From positions 1 through 54,310 of the IMG/VR virus record IMGVR_UViG_3300020021_000018: a DNA stretch of 54,310 nt, one strand, 5' to 3'. The position numbers and the translations under genes are program-made. Shown here one piece after another: positions 34,290 to 41,786 of this stretch (position 1 is its first letter; every line of letters begins with the position of its first letter). The notes under the pieces were generated by a model. It was not told the origin of the DNA, did not search any database, and was given only the letters and a program-made list of their open reading frames with translations. The stretch comes from a virus.

Positions 34290-34318
34290 TTGTTTGCTTT
34301 ATCAATTAAAGCTAGGAT
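34290..34318 (+). promoter_or_regulatory. Promoter of the lysis genes with palindromic spacer
   Basis: -35 TTGTTT (34290-34295) and -10 TAGGAT (34313-34318) are 17 bases apart. The spacer is a perfect interrupted palindrome, GCTTTA-TCAAT-TAAAGC. The start point would be near 34325, which is the ATG of the lysin gene, so the mRNA would be leaderless. The palindrome may be an operator. Confidence 0.6.
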
Positions 34319-34324
34319 GCGATC

Positions 34325-35305
34325 ATGACAGCCGGATGGGTTCCGATATTCGACGACTCATTCCAGCGTGTCCCCGTAAACAATTACGACGCTGTATATG
34401 CCGATGGCTTCCGCGTCATGGCTGGCTACGTAGCCGGTGGCTCATCCGATAAGTGGGTCACCGCAGGCGAAATCAGAATGTGGCTAGCCACAGGTAGCGA
34501 CACTGGCTTCCTACCCCTCTTCGAGGCCAAAGGTGATGAGCCTGTCACCTCCCCCAATTCCGGCGGAGTCCACGCCAGGGCGGCACGTGCGGGATGCCGA
34601 GTACGCAGTGTCCCCGATACCTGTGTCATCAGTCCTGCCATGGATCGTAATATCACTATGGCGCAAGCTCAAGGACCTGTCGCCCAATACATGTCGGCCT
34701 GGAAGAGGGCCGATACGAAGCCTCCGCTTCCCTATGTCGAACTGGACGCTGGCGCTTATCTCTTCCGGGCCGGCGATACGGTGGGAACGGGTACTCCGGC
34801 TGCCTATTCCTGGGATCCGGGTGGCAATCTGATCACACCCGATAACGCTCCGAGTCATGTCCTTTGGACGCAGGAACATAATGGCAAGGCACTGCATGGT
34901 GGCGTTGTCGATATCGGGCACGTCAGACTCACCGCACCTATCTATTGGAGTAGGTCAATGACTACAGCACCTTTGGATGCGGCCGACGTCGCCACCATTC
35001 TGCATACCGACGGCATCATCCCCAATATCGACCTTCTCGCCTATCGCCCTGATTCTCCAGCGCACTCACCGGCCGGGACGAATAAGTTCGTCGCCTGGCA
35101 GACCCTCGTCATTGAGACGGCAGCCGATGCCCACTTCGCGCGCGTAGCGGCTGAGGCGGCTCTGGCGCAAAGTAAGGCCAATGCTGTCGCTATCGCCAAG
35201 ATCCCGACGACGTCTCTTCCGCCTGGCCCGATGCTTCAGTCGGATGTGGATCGGATCGCCGCTGCCGTCCTGGCCGGTATAACGCTGGTACAGAAGACTC
35301 CATGA
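34325..35305 (+). CDS. Endolysin-like protein with GH25/DUF1906-like domain
   Basis: 326 residues. The first 200 residues follow the pattern of glycoside hydrolase-like domains (GH25 or DUF1906): GWVPIFDDSF at the first strand, DGFRVMAGYVAGG, GFLPLFEAKGDE, VELDAGAYLF and a final VLWTQEH. The C-terminal 60 residues are helical (AAEAALAQSKANAVAIAKI) and may bind the cell wall or help oligomerise. It lies directly before membrane genes, as expected for a lysis cassette. Catalytic residues cannot be fixed by eye. Confidence 0.6.
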   Translation: MTAGWVPIFDDSFQRVPVNNYDAVYADGFRVMAGYVAGGSSDKWVTAGEIRMWLATGSDTGFLPLFEAKGDEPVTSPNSGGVHARAARAGCRVRSVPDTCVISPAMDRNITMAQAQGPVAQYMSAWKRADTKPPLPYVELDAGAYLFRAGDTVGTGTPAAYSWDPGGNLITPDNAPSHVLWTQEHNGKALHGGVVDIGHVRLTAPIYWSRSMTTAPLDAADVATILHTDGIIPNIDLLAYRPDSPAHSPAGTNKFVAWQTLVIETAADAHFARVAAEAALAQSKANAVAIAKIPTTSLPPGPMLQSDVDRIAAAVLAGITLVQKTP

Positions 35306-35649
35306 ATCTGGTGAGCCTCGGAGCTGACGTCACAGCCGTCGTCGCCGTCCTGGGGCTCGGTGTCTTGGTGCGTAAAAGCTTCCGGAAGGTCAATAACTTC
35401 GTCGATGATCTGACAGGTGAACCTGCCCGCCCTGGCGTTCCGGCGCGCCCCGGCGTGATGGAGAGGTTGCAGCAGCAGGAGTTACGATCCGACGATTTTG
35501 ATCGTGGTCAGCTGCACATCATTCGTCAGGTGTCCGGCCTGGACACAAGGATCATGTCGGTGGAGGCGCAGCTCAGCCCAAATCACGGCACTTCTATGCA
35601 TGACCGCCTGATACGTATTGAGCAGAAGATGAATGAGGGTGTGCTATGA
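35302..35649 (+). CDS. Membrane protein, DUF2746-like
   Basis: 115 residues with an N-terminal membrane segment (SLGADVTAVVAVLGLGVLV), then a Pro-rich linker and a coiled-coil C-terminus. DUF2746-type proteins are found in actinophage lysis regions. The ATG overlaps the lysin stop. It could be a holin accessory. Confidence 0.55.
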   Translation: MNLVSLGADVTAVVAVLGLGVLVRKSFRKVNNFVDDLTGEPARPGVPARPGVMERLQQQELRSDDFDRGQLHIIRQVSGLDTRIMSVEAQLSPNHGTSMHDRLIRIEQKMNEGVL

Positions 35650-35894
35650 GTGCCACGGATACCGTCATTGTCATCACGGCCATCGGTGGCCTCGTCGTCA
35701 CTGTCGGTGGGCAGTCTCTGATCCTTCTGAAGCAGTGGCAGCAGGGTAAGGCGATCAAGACGACGCAGGACGATGTCAGCACGGTTAAGAATCTGACGAA
35801 TGGGAATCATCAGGTTCTGCTGGCACGTGTCGATCAGCTTCAGAACACGATCAGTGATGCCGGCGGTACGATCCCAGCATCACCTAAGGAGTGA
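35646..35894 (+). CDS. Membrane protein, holin candidate
   Basis: 82 residues. One N-terminal membrane segment (TVIVITAIGGLVVTVGGQSLILL), then a polar helical tail with coiled-coil spacing. Together with its neighbours it forms a set of three small membrane proteins behind the lysin. Confidence 0.5.
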   Translation: MSATDTVIVITAIGGLVVTVGGQSLILLKQWQQGKAIKTTQDDVSTVKNLTNGNHQVLLARVDQLQNTISDAGGTIPASPKE

Positions 35895-35897
35895 TCG

Positions 35898-36050
35898 ATG
35901 AGAACTCTCCAAGCAATCCTCTACCTGGTCGGGGTGGCTCTTCTCGTCCTGGCCGCAATCGGGGTACGCGCCACCGTCTCCCTCGCCCTCCTCGGGGCCG
36001 CGTGCCTAGCTCTGGCCTTCGCCGTCCCGACAATCCACGCCGGCTTCTGA
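35898..36050 (+). CDS. Small two-span membrane protein, holin candidate
   Basis: 50 residues, almost wholly hydrophobic, with two predicted membrane segments (LQAILYLVGVALLVLAAIG and LALLGAACLALAFAVP) joined by a short basic turn. AAGGAG lies about 9 bases upstream of the ATG. Size and topology fit a small class II-type holin. Confidence 0.6.
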   Translation: MRTLQAILYLVGVALLVLAAIGVRATVSLALLGAACLALAFAVPTIHAGF

Positions 36051-36054
36051 CGTC

Positions 36055-36420
36055 ATGCCTCTGCGGCGAACCGCGTACGTCTGGACCGTGCACTATGACG
36101 ATCCTCTGATGGCGCACGCGGTCGCTGAGCGGGTTTCTGAAGGTATCCAGATCTGGCTCGCGATGTATCCGAAGACCTTCTCAGATGGCTGGATGGCTGG
36201 AACCCAGTTCGGTCTCCTACAGGTCGGGATGACGGTCACGCGACGCGACCGCTGGGAATGCCAACGTCAGGCACGCAAATTCGCACACGCTCTCGCAGTC
36301 AAAGCAAAAGTCCGGATGGCTGAAGTAGCCGATCCGGACCCTGCTAACCTGCCGTCACACGATCACCGGGGACGTAGACGCTTCCTGGCACCCAAGTATC
36401 TGGAGACCTCCGGTGGCTAG
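36055..36420 (+). CDS. Hypothetical protein
   Basis: 121 residues, soluble and basic at the end. Begins RRTAYVWTVHYDDPLMAHAVAE. No recognised domain. It lies between the lysis genes and a small beta protein. No clear ribosome site is seen before the ATG, which is 5 bases after the previous stop, so coupled translation is likely. Confidence 0.5.
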   Translation: MPLRRTAYVWTVHYDDPLMAHAVAERVSEGIQIWLAMYPKTFSDGWMAGTQFGLLQVGMTVTRRDRWECQRQARKFAHALAVKAKVRMAEVADPDPANLPSHDHRGRRRFLAPKYLETSGG

Positions 36421-36751
36421 ACTTCAAATCCCTGTCAATGGGATCACGCACTACGCGACGACTCTGAGTGTGACACCTGTCTTCAATACCCTCGGCCTCT
36501 ACATGGTCAATAATGGTGTCACGTTTCTGGAGATCACCACGATCTCATCCTTCTCCGAGACTGTCACAATCCAGGTCCCTGCCGGAGCGGACACCAATCT
36601 CACCGTCGGGCCGCGCACCTTCAGCATCCCCACCGGTGCTACCGCCGTCTACAAGACGGGCTTCTTCCCCGTCAAGACCTACGGTTCGCAGCTCATCATC
36701 GACGTCTCCAGTAGTGATCTGCGCTTCGCCGCCTACACCTTCAGCGCCTAG
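36413..36751 (+). CDS. Small beta-rich virion-type protein
   Basis: 112 residues from a GTG overlapping the previous stop. The sequence is a run of short strands (LSVTPVFNTLGLYMVNNG, TIQVPAGADTNLTV, FSIPTGATAVYKTG) as in small decoration or tail proteins. It ends the rightward block; its stop overlaps that of the convergent 36748 gene by 4 bases. Confidence 0.5.
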   Translation: MARLQIPVNGITHYATTLSVTPVFNTLGLYMVNNGVTFLEITTISSFSETVTIQVPAGADTNLTVGPRTFSIPTGATAVYKTGFFPVKTYGSQLIIDVSSSDLRFAAYTFSA

Positions 36752-37053
36752 TCCCCGAGGACGCTGCGGTACCAGCCTTCGCAGCACATCCCGCTACAGC
36801 ATCCGTGGATCGCCTGCCAGGTCTGATCAACCAGTTCCCAATACTGGAACTGGGATGGATCGGGATGGCCCACCCCGTGTGGACAGATACGTTCGAAGAT
36901 GCCCCGATCGCTGCGCCAGATGGGTGTCATGTCACGCCAAGGACCCTCGGCCGGATTATGCATGACGCAAATCCAGGTCCGGCACTGGTCGTTCGGGTGA
37001 ACATGGATGAGTCTCGCGAAAAGGAGTGCCTCTTCCAGGGTGAAAATCTTCAT
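36748..37053 (-). CDS. Hypothetical protein, Cys- and Trp-rich
   Basis: 101 residues. It has seven cysteines, with GCCSGMCCEGW near the end and C-R-TWIC earlier, so zinc binding is possible. The ATG overlaps the stop of a small membrane gene (ATGA). Not recognised. Confidence 0.5.
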   Translation of the reverse strand: MKIFTLEEALLFARLIHVHPNDQCRTWICVMHNPAEGPWRDMTPIWRSDRGIFERICPHGVGHPDPSQFQYWELVDQTWQAIHGCCSGMCCEGWYRSVLGD

Positions 37054-37193
37054 CGGGTGAACCAGATGATCATCGTGGCGGCGAAGGCGAAGAAAACGAT
37101 GGTCACCACCGCATTCTGGAAAGCCTGCGGCCAGGAAAGGGACGGCTTCGCCGGCTCCTTAGCAGGCCTCGGCGTGGGACCAAGCAAGTTCAT
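37050..37193 (-). CDS. Small membrane protein
   Basis: 47 residues with one C-terminal membrane segment (VVTIVFFAFAATMIIWF) after a Pro- and Lys-rich head. TTGGGGGG precedes the ATG. The stop overlaps the next ATG, which supports it as a real gene. Function unknown. Confidence 0.55.
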   Translation of the reverse strand: MNLLGPTPRPAKEPAKPSLSWPQAFQNAVVTIVFFAFAATMIIWFTR

Positions 37194-37203
37194 CACCCCC
37201 CAA

Positions 37204-37473
37204 TCAATCCTGTCGTTCATATGCTTCCTTCACGTGCGTCTCGGCAATCGCGATGGTGACACCATCGGCCACACTCCCCGCCATCTTCTCTAGCGAGACA
37301 GCGACAGCTTCCTTGATCTCTTCGGGCCAGTCGCAGAGGCGGAAGGCTGCGGCAGCCCCCGTGAGGGCACCCCTACCGCCATCGATGTAGCCATTGGCGT
37401 ACGTCTGCTCTGCGGCAGCCCCTATCTGCTCTTGCACTTCAGCGATTAGGCCCATTATGGCGTCCTCTTCCAT
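37204..37473 (-). CDS. Hypothetical protein, helical
   Basis: 89 residues, helical and acidic, with EVQEQIGAAAEQTYANGYIDGG, a common start in small phage proteins of unknown role. GAAGGGAG lies upstream of the ATG. It is the first gene behind the promoter near 37493-37521. Confidence 0.5.
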   Translation of the reverse strand: MEEDAIMGLIAEVQEQIGAAAEQTYANGYIDGGRGALTGAAAAFRLCDWPEEIKEAVAVSLEKMAGSVADGVTIAIAETHVKEAYERQD

Positions 37474-37492
37474 GACCCGTTCTCCCTTCAGC

Positions 37493-37521
37493 TAAGTAAT
37501 CCGTACCGCCCACAAGGTTAA
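37493..37521 (-). promoter_or_regulatory. Candidate promoter with partial spacer operator
   Basis: On the minus strand -35 TTAACC (37521-37516) and -10 TACTTA (37498-37493) are 17 bases apart. The spacer holds TTGTGGGCGGTACGG, a weak form of the shared element. It would drive the genes from 37473 leftward. Confidence 0.45.
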
Positions 37522-37555
37522 GTCCCCACTGCCCCTCGTGGACGATACCGACGAC

Positions 37556-37834
37556 TCAGTTGCCTTCGTCGAAGTTTGCTACGCCGGATTCATCGTTCTC
37601 CCGAGCTTCGAGCTTGACGCGCTCCGTCTTCCCCGTGACCGGGTTGCGCCGGAAGCCTGCCCTACTCTTCTCGACGTAGCCCCGGACAATACGGTCAATC
37701 GTGCCCGGATGGCGTCCCGTCGCCTCGGCTAGCTGCCGGTAGACGATCTGCCTCGTCTTCACCTTCCTGGAGCGCTTAGTGAACTCTTCCCGAATCCAGG
37801 TGCGCTCCTCCGGCGTGATGCGCTTACCCGACAT
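37556..37834 (-). CDS. Helix-turn-helix protein
   Basis: 92 residues, strongly basic. The middle (RQIVYRQLAEATGRHPGTIDRIVRG) is a clear helix-turn-helix, preceded by an ITPEERTWIREEF helix. It lies 2 bases after the ParB-like gene, and pairing of a ParB-like protein with a small DNA-binding partner is plausible. Confidence 0.65.
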   Translation of the reverse strand: MSGKRITPEERTWIREEFTKRSRKVKTRQIVYRQLAEATGRHPGTIDRIVRGYVEKSRAGFRRNPVTGKTERVKLEARENDESGVANFDEGN

Positions 37835-37836
37835 GC

Positions 37837-38718
37837 CTACTCCCCGGCAGCTTCCGGCTCATAGCCCTTGGTGGGGCGTGGCTCCACGAGTTTGCTGACC
37901 TCGTGGCAGATCTCGGCAGCGCCGACCTTCACGGCACGCGGAAGCTGGACACGTGTGGCCTGAATGCCACGGCGAGCATTATTCATCGCCCGCAGGACAA
38001 CCCACTGCTGCTGGTTCTGGGTCAGCTGACGCCCGTCGATATTGAGGCGCTGGAGGAGGCTCAGGGCCGGGTCGCCCTGGTCCATGCGGGCACCGGTGCG
38101 CAGCTTCGTGAAGAACTCCTGCGTCAGCTGGCGCTCTTCCTTCAGGCCGTAGTAGTAGCAGGTTGCCGCATTGACGGGGCGCATCCGGACCTTGAGCCAG
38201 ATCTTGTTGACGGCCTCAACCGACTCGGCGATGCTGGGATCGCTATCGATCATGGCGAGGACCTCGGCATTGGTCGGCTTGACACTCCAGTTATTGATGC
38301 CGCCATCGATCCGGAAGATCGATCGTGCCGCTGCCGCGAGCTGGTTACCGAAGGACCAGCCCTCCATCGTGAGGGTGTCGGCGACGGTGCGCGGGGAACC
38401 CGAGTCGATGACGGTCTGCGCCTCCTTGTCCAGGCCACGCATCACCCAGAAGGTCTGGGTGGTACCGGATTGGACAATAGCGTGGAGGCGATTCTGGCCA
38501 TCGAGGAGGAATTCGTCTCCGACGGCATCGGGTGTCTCGAAGCGGATCGGGTCACCGACCTGGTGCCAGTTCCCGGCCGTCATGTCGCGTGCGTACTTGT
38601 CGACGGAGGCTTCTTTGACCTTGCGATTGTCCCGATTGTATTCAAGCCACTCGGTGGCCAGCTCGGGTGTGACCTGGACGAGTTCCATAGTCTGACCTTT
38701 ACTTCCCTTGTTTGCCAT
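37837..38718 (-). CDS. ParB-like nuclease-domain protein
   Basis: 293 residues. The N-terminal third fits the ParB/Srx fold: LVQVTPELATEWLEYN, then VDKYARDMTAGNW, and LLDGQNRLHAIVQSGT, the segment that carries the conserved GQxR-type binding loop. The rest is helical and is common in phage ParB-like proteins. It may bind or cut DNA. AGGGAG lies upstream of the ATG. Confidence 0.7.
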   Translation of the reverse strand: MANKGSKGQTMELVQVTPELATEWLEYNRDNRKVKEASVDKYARDMTAGNWHQVGDPIRFETPDAVGDEFLLDGQNRLHAIVQSGTTQTFWVMRGLDKEAQTVIDSGSPRTVADTLTMEGWSFGNQLAAAARSIFRIDGGINNWSVKPTNAEVLAMIDSDPSIAESVEAVNKIWLKVRMRPVNAATCYYYGLKEERQLTQEFFTKLRTGARMDQGDPALSLLQRLNIDGRQLTQNQQQWVVLRAMNNARRGIQATRVQLPRAVKVGAAEICHEVSKLVEPRPTKGYEPEAAGE

Positions 38719-38732
38719 GATCCTTTTCTCCC

Positions 38733-39131
38733 TTACTTCTTGAATATTCTGCGTGCCGGTGGATCGATCAGATACTCCGCCAGGCGCAAAAATGTGTCTG
38801 GGTTATCTCGGTAATATCCGACCAATTGGTTACAAATTCCACATAGGAGCCCACGTACCTCACCTGTCTCGTGACTATGATCAACCGCGAGACGCTTAAC
38901 GACCCCTTTCGCTCTGCGACATCCTGCACACAGGCCCCCCTGAGCTTCGTAGAGAAGCTCATACTCTCCGGGGCCTAGCCCGTAAACCTTCTGCACCTTC
39001 AGCTCGTGTGCAGCAGCGCTACGGACCTTCTTTACTGCCCGGTGATGGGTGACGCAGCGTGGCCCCGGGTGTGGAGCCGGACGCTGCGTTTTCACACCTT
39101 CGGATACGCAGTCTTTGCAAGGCTTCGACAT
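38733..39131 (-). CDS. Recombination endonuclease VII-like protein
   Basis: 132 residues. The endonuclease VII fold shows LCAGCRRAKG, LAVDHSHETGEVRGLLCGICN, then LVGYYRDNPDTFLRLAEYL. The His of VDHSHETG is the probable catalytic residue and the two CxxC pairs hold zinc. It resolves branched DNA in T4; in actinophages the role is less known. An extra CKDC with a nearby Cys lies at the N-terminus. Confidence 0.85.
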   Translation of the reverse strand: MSKPCKDCVSEGVKTQRPAPHPGPRCVTHHRAVKKVRSAAAHELKVQKVYGLGPGEYELLYEAQGGLCAGCRRAKGVVKRLAVDHSHETGEVRGLLCGICNQLVGYYRDNPDTFLRLAEYLIDPPARRIFKK

Positions 39132-39134
39132 TCA

Positions 39135-39425
39135 CTAAGGATATTGCTGCCCCACCTGGTAGGAGGAGTAATCCTGTGGTGGAACGTCGGTCCAGCCCTC
39201 ATGCTGACTCGTCTTCAGCTTGAACTGGTACTCGGCCGGATAGTAGATCGTCTGCCACATGTGGAAAGTGCAGATGCCCTTACTGTTGTAGCCCATGCAC
39301 TGGTAGACGAGTTGACTCCAGGGCGCGTCGTACTCCTTCTTCTCGATCGTGCCGTGGCTAGGTCCACCACAGCCGGCCAGGAAAGGCAGGGCGAGGATGG
39401 CAGCGAAGGCAAGTTTGATCTTCAT
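39135..39425 (-). CDS. Lipoprotein
   Basis: 96 residues. The N-terminus is a lipoprotein signal: MKIK, a hydrophobic core, then the lipobox LPFLAGCGG with the modified Cys at residue 19. The mature part is small, with two further Cys and many Tyr. A surface lipoprotein made by a phage is often used for superinfection exclusion, but nothing here proves that. The ATG touches the previous stop. Confidence 0.7.
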   Translation of the reverse strand: MKIKLAFAAILALPFLAGCGGPSHGTIEKKEYDAPWSQLVYQCMGYNSKGICTFHMWQTIYYPAEYQFKLKTSQHEGWTDVPPQDYSSYQVGQQYP

Positions 39426-39760
39426 CAGCTGGCCCTGCGCAGAGTGCGAGTCTGGTACTCCGCGTAGAGGTCGGGACGCTGGCGCTTCAACTTCGCCGCA
39501 TTGAAGACCTGCTCCTCCTGTAGTTCGAGGAAGGCTTCCACAAGTTCCTCCGGCTGCTCCTTCTTGAAGCGTGCCAGTTGAAGTGTCGCCGTTCGGGCGA
39601 AGGTCCAGACGACCTTCCCATCGATGACGAGTTCGTCTTCGTCACCGGCTGCTTCTTTGAGCTGGGTCGCGAACTTGTCTTCCTGCGCAGCCCACCAGGC
39701 TTTCTGTTCCTTGGCGTATTCCAGGGACGCGCTCACAGCGGGGTCGATCTCGACTGCCAT
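39425..39760 (-). CDS. Hypothetical protein, Gp157/YqaJ-tail-like
   Basis: 111 residues from the ATG at 39760, with GGAAGGAG upstream. Helical first half, then ELVIDGKVVWTFARTATLQLARFKKEQPE. A strand-turn-strand of this type is found at the C-terminus of YqaJ-type nucleases and in Gp157-like proteins. I infer only similarity of a short part. Confidence 0.45.
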   Translation of the reverse strand: MAVEIDPAVSASLEYAKEQKAWWAAQEDKFATQLKEAAGDEDELVIDGKVVWTFARTATLQLARFKKEQPEELVEAFLELQEEQVFNAAKLKRQRPDLYAEYQTRTLRRAS

Positions 39761-39785
39761 GATGGCTCCTTCCGTCGGGGACAAT

Positions 39786-40100
39786 TCAGCTCACTCGTGA
39801 ATCTACTCCCCCCTCCCGGGGGATGTCAAGGATTGACCGTAGACAGATCCGACATAACATTGCCGGCTTCGGCTGATAACGCAAAGCCTTCGGATGCATC
39901 CCCACACCGTAGGCGACCCCGGCAACGACAGTCCCGTTTCCGGGTGCCATCTTCATCCCGCACTCGGCCAGAACGGGGCAGTGCTCCAGGCAGATATGGA
40001 TCGCGATCCCCTTGATCGCCACATCATCGATGCACCACATGTCAGGGTTGAATCCGTGCAAAGGATTGCAGAGCGCCTTATCCATCCACTCGTGGGACAT
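39786..40100 (-). CDS. WhiB-like iron-sulfur transcription factor
   Basis: 104 residues. It follows the WhiB pattern: Cys11, then Cys37-x3-Cys41-x5-Cys47 within HICLEHCPVLAEC, followed by a Gly-turn VVAGVAYG in place of GVWGG. An extra Cys23 is present. The usual spacing is C-x2-C-x5-C, so this is a variant. WhiB proteins bind a 4Fe-4S cluster and the sigma factor to control promoters. The last 15 codons overlap a promoter for the next genes. Confidence 0.7.
   Translation of the reverse strand: MSHEWMDKALCNPLHGFNPDMWCIDDVAIKGIAIHICLEHCPVLAECGMKMAPGNGTVVAGVAYGVGMHPKALRYQPKPAMLCRICLRSILDIPREGGVDSRVS
39800..39829 (-). promoter_or_regulatory. Promoter with spacer operator inside the WhiB gene end
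   Basis: On the minus strand -35 TTGACA (39829-39824) and -10 TAGATT (39805-39800) are 18 bases apart. The spacer TCCCCCGGGAGGGGGGAG is the most symmetric form of the shared element. It would start transcription of the 39760 gene and those after it. Confidence 0.65.
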
Positions 40101-40110
40101 GATGCCCCTC

Positions 40111-40320
40111 TCATCCCAGCAGGGACGTCTTCAGACTTGCGATGTAGGCCTCGGCCTGACTGCGAAATGTCTCATCGGCCAGGAGCGAATCAAAGTGGGC
40201 ACTCATCGCGTCACGGATCACCGCCGAAACGGTAGTCCCCTGCACATTGGCGACAAGTGTCAAAAGCTCATGCAGCTTAGGGTCGGGACGAAACGATATG
40301 ATCTCAGGCGCGCTTCTCAT
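40111..40320 (-). CDS. Ribbon-helix-helix DNA-binding protein
   Basis: 69 residues with the pattern of a CopG/Arc-type protein: ISFRPDPKLHELLTLVANVQG, then TTVSAVIRDAMSAHFD. Such small dimers act as repressors. The ATG lies inside the end of the upstream gene, so the two are co-translated. Confidence 0.65.
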   Translation of the reverse strand: MRSAPEIISFRPDPKLHELLTLVANVQGTTVSAVIRDAMSAHFDSLLADETFRSQAEAYIASLKTSLLG

Positions 40321-40555
40321 CTGATGTCTCCTCTGCTATGTCGAATGTCAGTTGGCCCTCAAGGTTGGGGGGCGGCTTAGGTGCACGTGGACGATCCTTA
40401 TCGACGCAGCTGGGACACCAGCATGCTTTCAGAGGTGTCCCAGCTGCACTTTCACCATCGAAGATGCGCCAGCCGAGGAAGCGTCCACGTGCCACCGTCA
40501 GCTCCACAGAACCGATATCCATCAGCTCCGCAGCACATCCCTGGCAGCGGATCAT
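40304..40555 (-). CDS. Small zinc-ribbon-like protein
   Basis: 83 residues from the ATG at 40555. Two pairs of cysteines, IRCQGCA and CWCPSC, flank a strand-rich middle and could bind zinc. The C-terminus is acidic. The ATG overlaps the stop of the next upstream gene (ATGA). Confidence 0.55.
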   Translation of the reverse strand: MIRCQGCAAELMDIGSVELTVARGRFLGWRIFDGESAAGTPLKACWCPSCVDKDRPRAPKPPPNLEGQLTFDIAEETSDEKRA

Positions 40556-40719
40556 CCCTGGTTCGCGAATCGATGCCACTTGGCATGCCCATACGCGTAG
40601 CGGAGAGCCTCGTCCCAGTCCTGCGCGTAGAAGGATCCGAGATGCTTCTCGCAACGCACCGTCCAGACCTTGATCTCGCTACTGAGATATGGAAGCTTCT
40701 TGATACTGATACGTGCCAT
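40552..40719 (-). CDS. Small hypothetical protein
   Basis: 55 residues: MARISIKKLPYLSSEIKVW, then a WDEALRYAYGHAKW helix. Both ends overlap neighbouring genes by start-stop fusion (TGATG upstream, ATGA downstream), which supports it. Basic. Function unknown. Confidence 0.55.
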   Translation of the reverse strand: MARISIKKLPYLSSEIKVWTVRCEKHLGSFYAQDWDEALRYAYGHAKWHRFANQG

Positions 40720-41066
40720 CACTTCAGCCAGCTATCGGGTACCTTATCCGGGATTTGGCGGGCAATGAACTGGGCACGCTCGGTGGCGTGCTTGCAGACG
40801 GCGATGAGTACCATCTGCTCCAGGTCAGCTCGGTTGATCCCATTCAGGTAAAGCCACAATTCTTCTGTGGCTTTAGCGAATTCTTCCTGGCTACCCATAT
40901 TTTCGGCGACGAAGACGGTGGCCATCTTTTCGCACAGCTGGTCCAGGATGGTGGTAGTCTCCGTATCCTTGGCAGCCTGAGGACTGGATGGTCCCCTGTC
41001 GGGCAGAGCAGAATCGTGGATCTTCCCATGCCACGGTGCTTCGAGAAGCTCATATCCGTCAGGCAT
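40719..41066 (-). CDS. Hypothetical protein
   Basis: 115 residues from the ATG at 41066, inside the end of the upstream gene. Helical, with a conserved-looking end (HATERAQFIARQIPDKVPDSW). Not recognised. Part of a run of small co-translated genes. Confidence 0.5.
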   Translation of the reverse strand: MPDGYELLEAPWHGKIHDSALPDRGPSSPQAAKDTETTTILDQLCEKMATVFVAENMGSQEEFAKATEELWLYLNGINRADLEQMVLIAVCKHATERAQFIARQIPDKVPDSWLK

Positions 41067-41367
41067 CACTCACCTCACTTTTCAGGATGTTTTCGGTGCA
41101 GTCCGATAGCCATGCCATGACGGCGTAGAACATCTCGGCAGCCGAAACCGGTCTGGTTTCGTTGAAGAACCAGCGCACCACACGCTCCGGTGTCTCAGCT
41201 GCGAGCATGACGGCGAGCTGCCCGAGAGGCTCGGCACGGATACTTTTACGCTTCGCCTCCGTCATGAGTAGACCCATCTGGTCGAGGGCTTCGGCGTAGG
41301 TGATCGCCTGAGCACGCGACAGGAGGAGGGCATGCTCGCAAAGGTTCTGCGTCTTCTCGTCCAGCAT
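41059..41367 (-). CDS. Hypothetical helical protein
   Basis: 102 residues from the ATG at 41367, fused to the previous stop (TGATG). All-helical pattern (LLLSRAQAITYAEALDQMG, later EMFYAVMAWLSDC). Not recognised. Confidence 0.5.
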   Translation of the reverse strand: MLDEKTQNLCEHALLLSRAQAITYAEALDQMGLLMTEAKRKSIRAEPLGQLAVMLAAETPERVVRWFFNETRPVSAAEMFYAVMAWLSDCTENILKSEVSDA

Positions 41368-41774
41368 CACAGTTCGATCCCGGTGACCTCGGCGATGCGC
41401 TCCTTGAGGAACTTGAGGTTCTCCGGGGTGGTGGCCAAGCGGACATCTTCGTCACGATGTGTGAAGAGGAAGATCTCACGGCGGAATATGCTGGCTTCGG
41501 TGACCTCGTCGTAAAGATCGCCCGTCAGCCCGAGTAGTTCCACTGCCTTCTCGGGGATTGAGTTATAATGCTGCCAGGAGTTCAAATGCTTGAGTGTCAT
41601 CTGCTTCTCGTTGGCGACGATCTGGCCAGCGAGGCAGGCTGTGGTTCCGCAAGAACGGGTCGTCTCCGGGTCGTCATTGACGTAGTACTCCTGATCCCAG
41701 TGCTCCAGATCCATCTCGATCGCTGCGACGGCGTCACGTAGGACACGTTCGCCTTCGAGTGAAAGCTTAATCAT
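41367..41774 (-). CDS. Tandem family A, copy 3
   Basis: 135 residues. It is a paralogue of the two genes upstream. All share a start EGExVLRxxxxxxEMDLEHW, a central CGTTACLAGQIV, an aromatic FTH or YTH motif and an end TPENLKFLKERIAEVTGIEL. GGAG lies 9 bases upstream of the ATG in GGATCATG context. The CGTxxCLAG motif is common in small phage proteins of unknown function. Confidence 0.65.
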   Translation of the reverse strand: MIKLSLEGERVLRDAVAAIEMDLEHWDQEYYVNDDPETTRSCGTTACLAGQIVANEKQMTLKHLNSWQHYNSIPEKAVELLGLTGDLYDEVTEASIFRREIFLFTHRDEDVRLATTPENLKFLKERIAEVTGIEL

Positions 41775-41786
41775 GATCCATTACTC

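Noticed and set aside
39830-39870. Plus-strand promoter TTGACC...TAACAT near 39833
   Set aside because: It lies within the WhiB-like gene and points away from any plus-strand gene.
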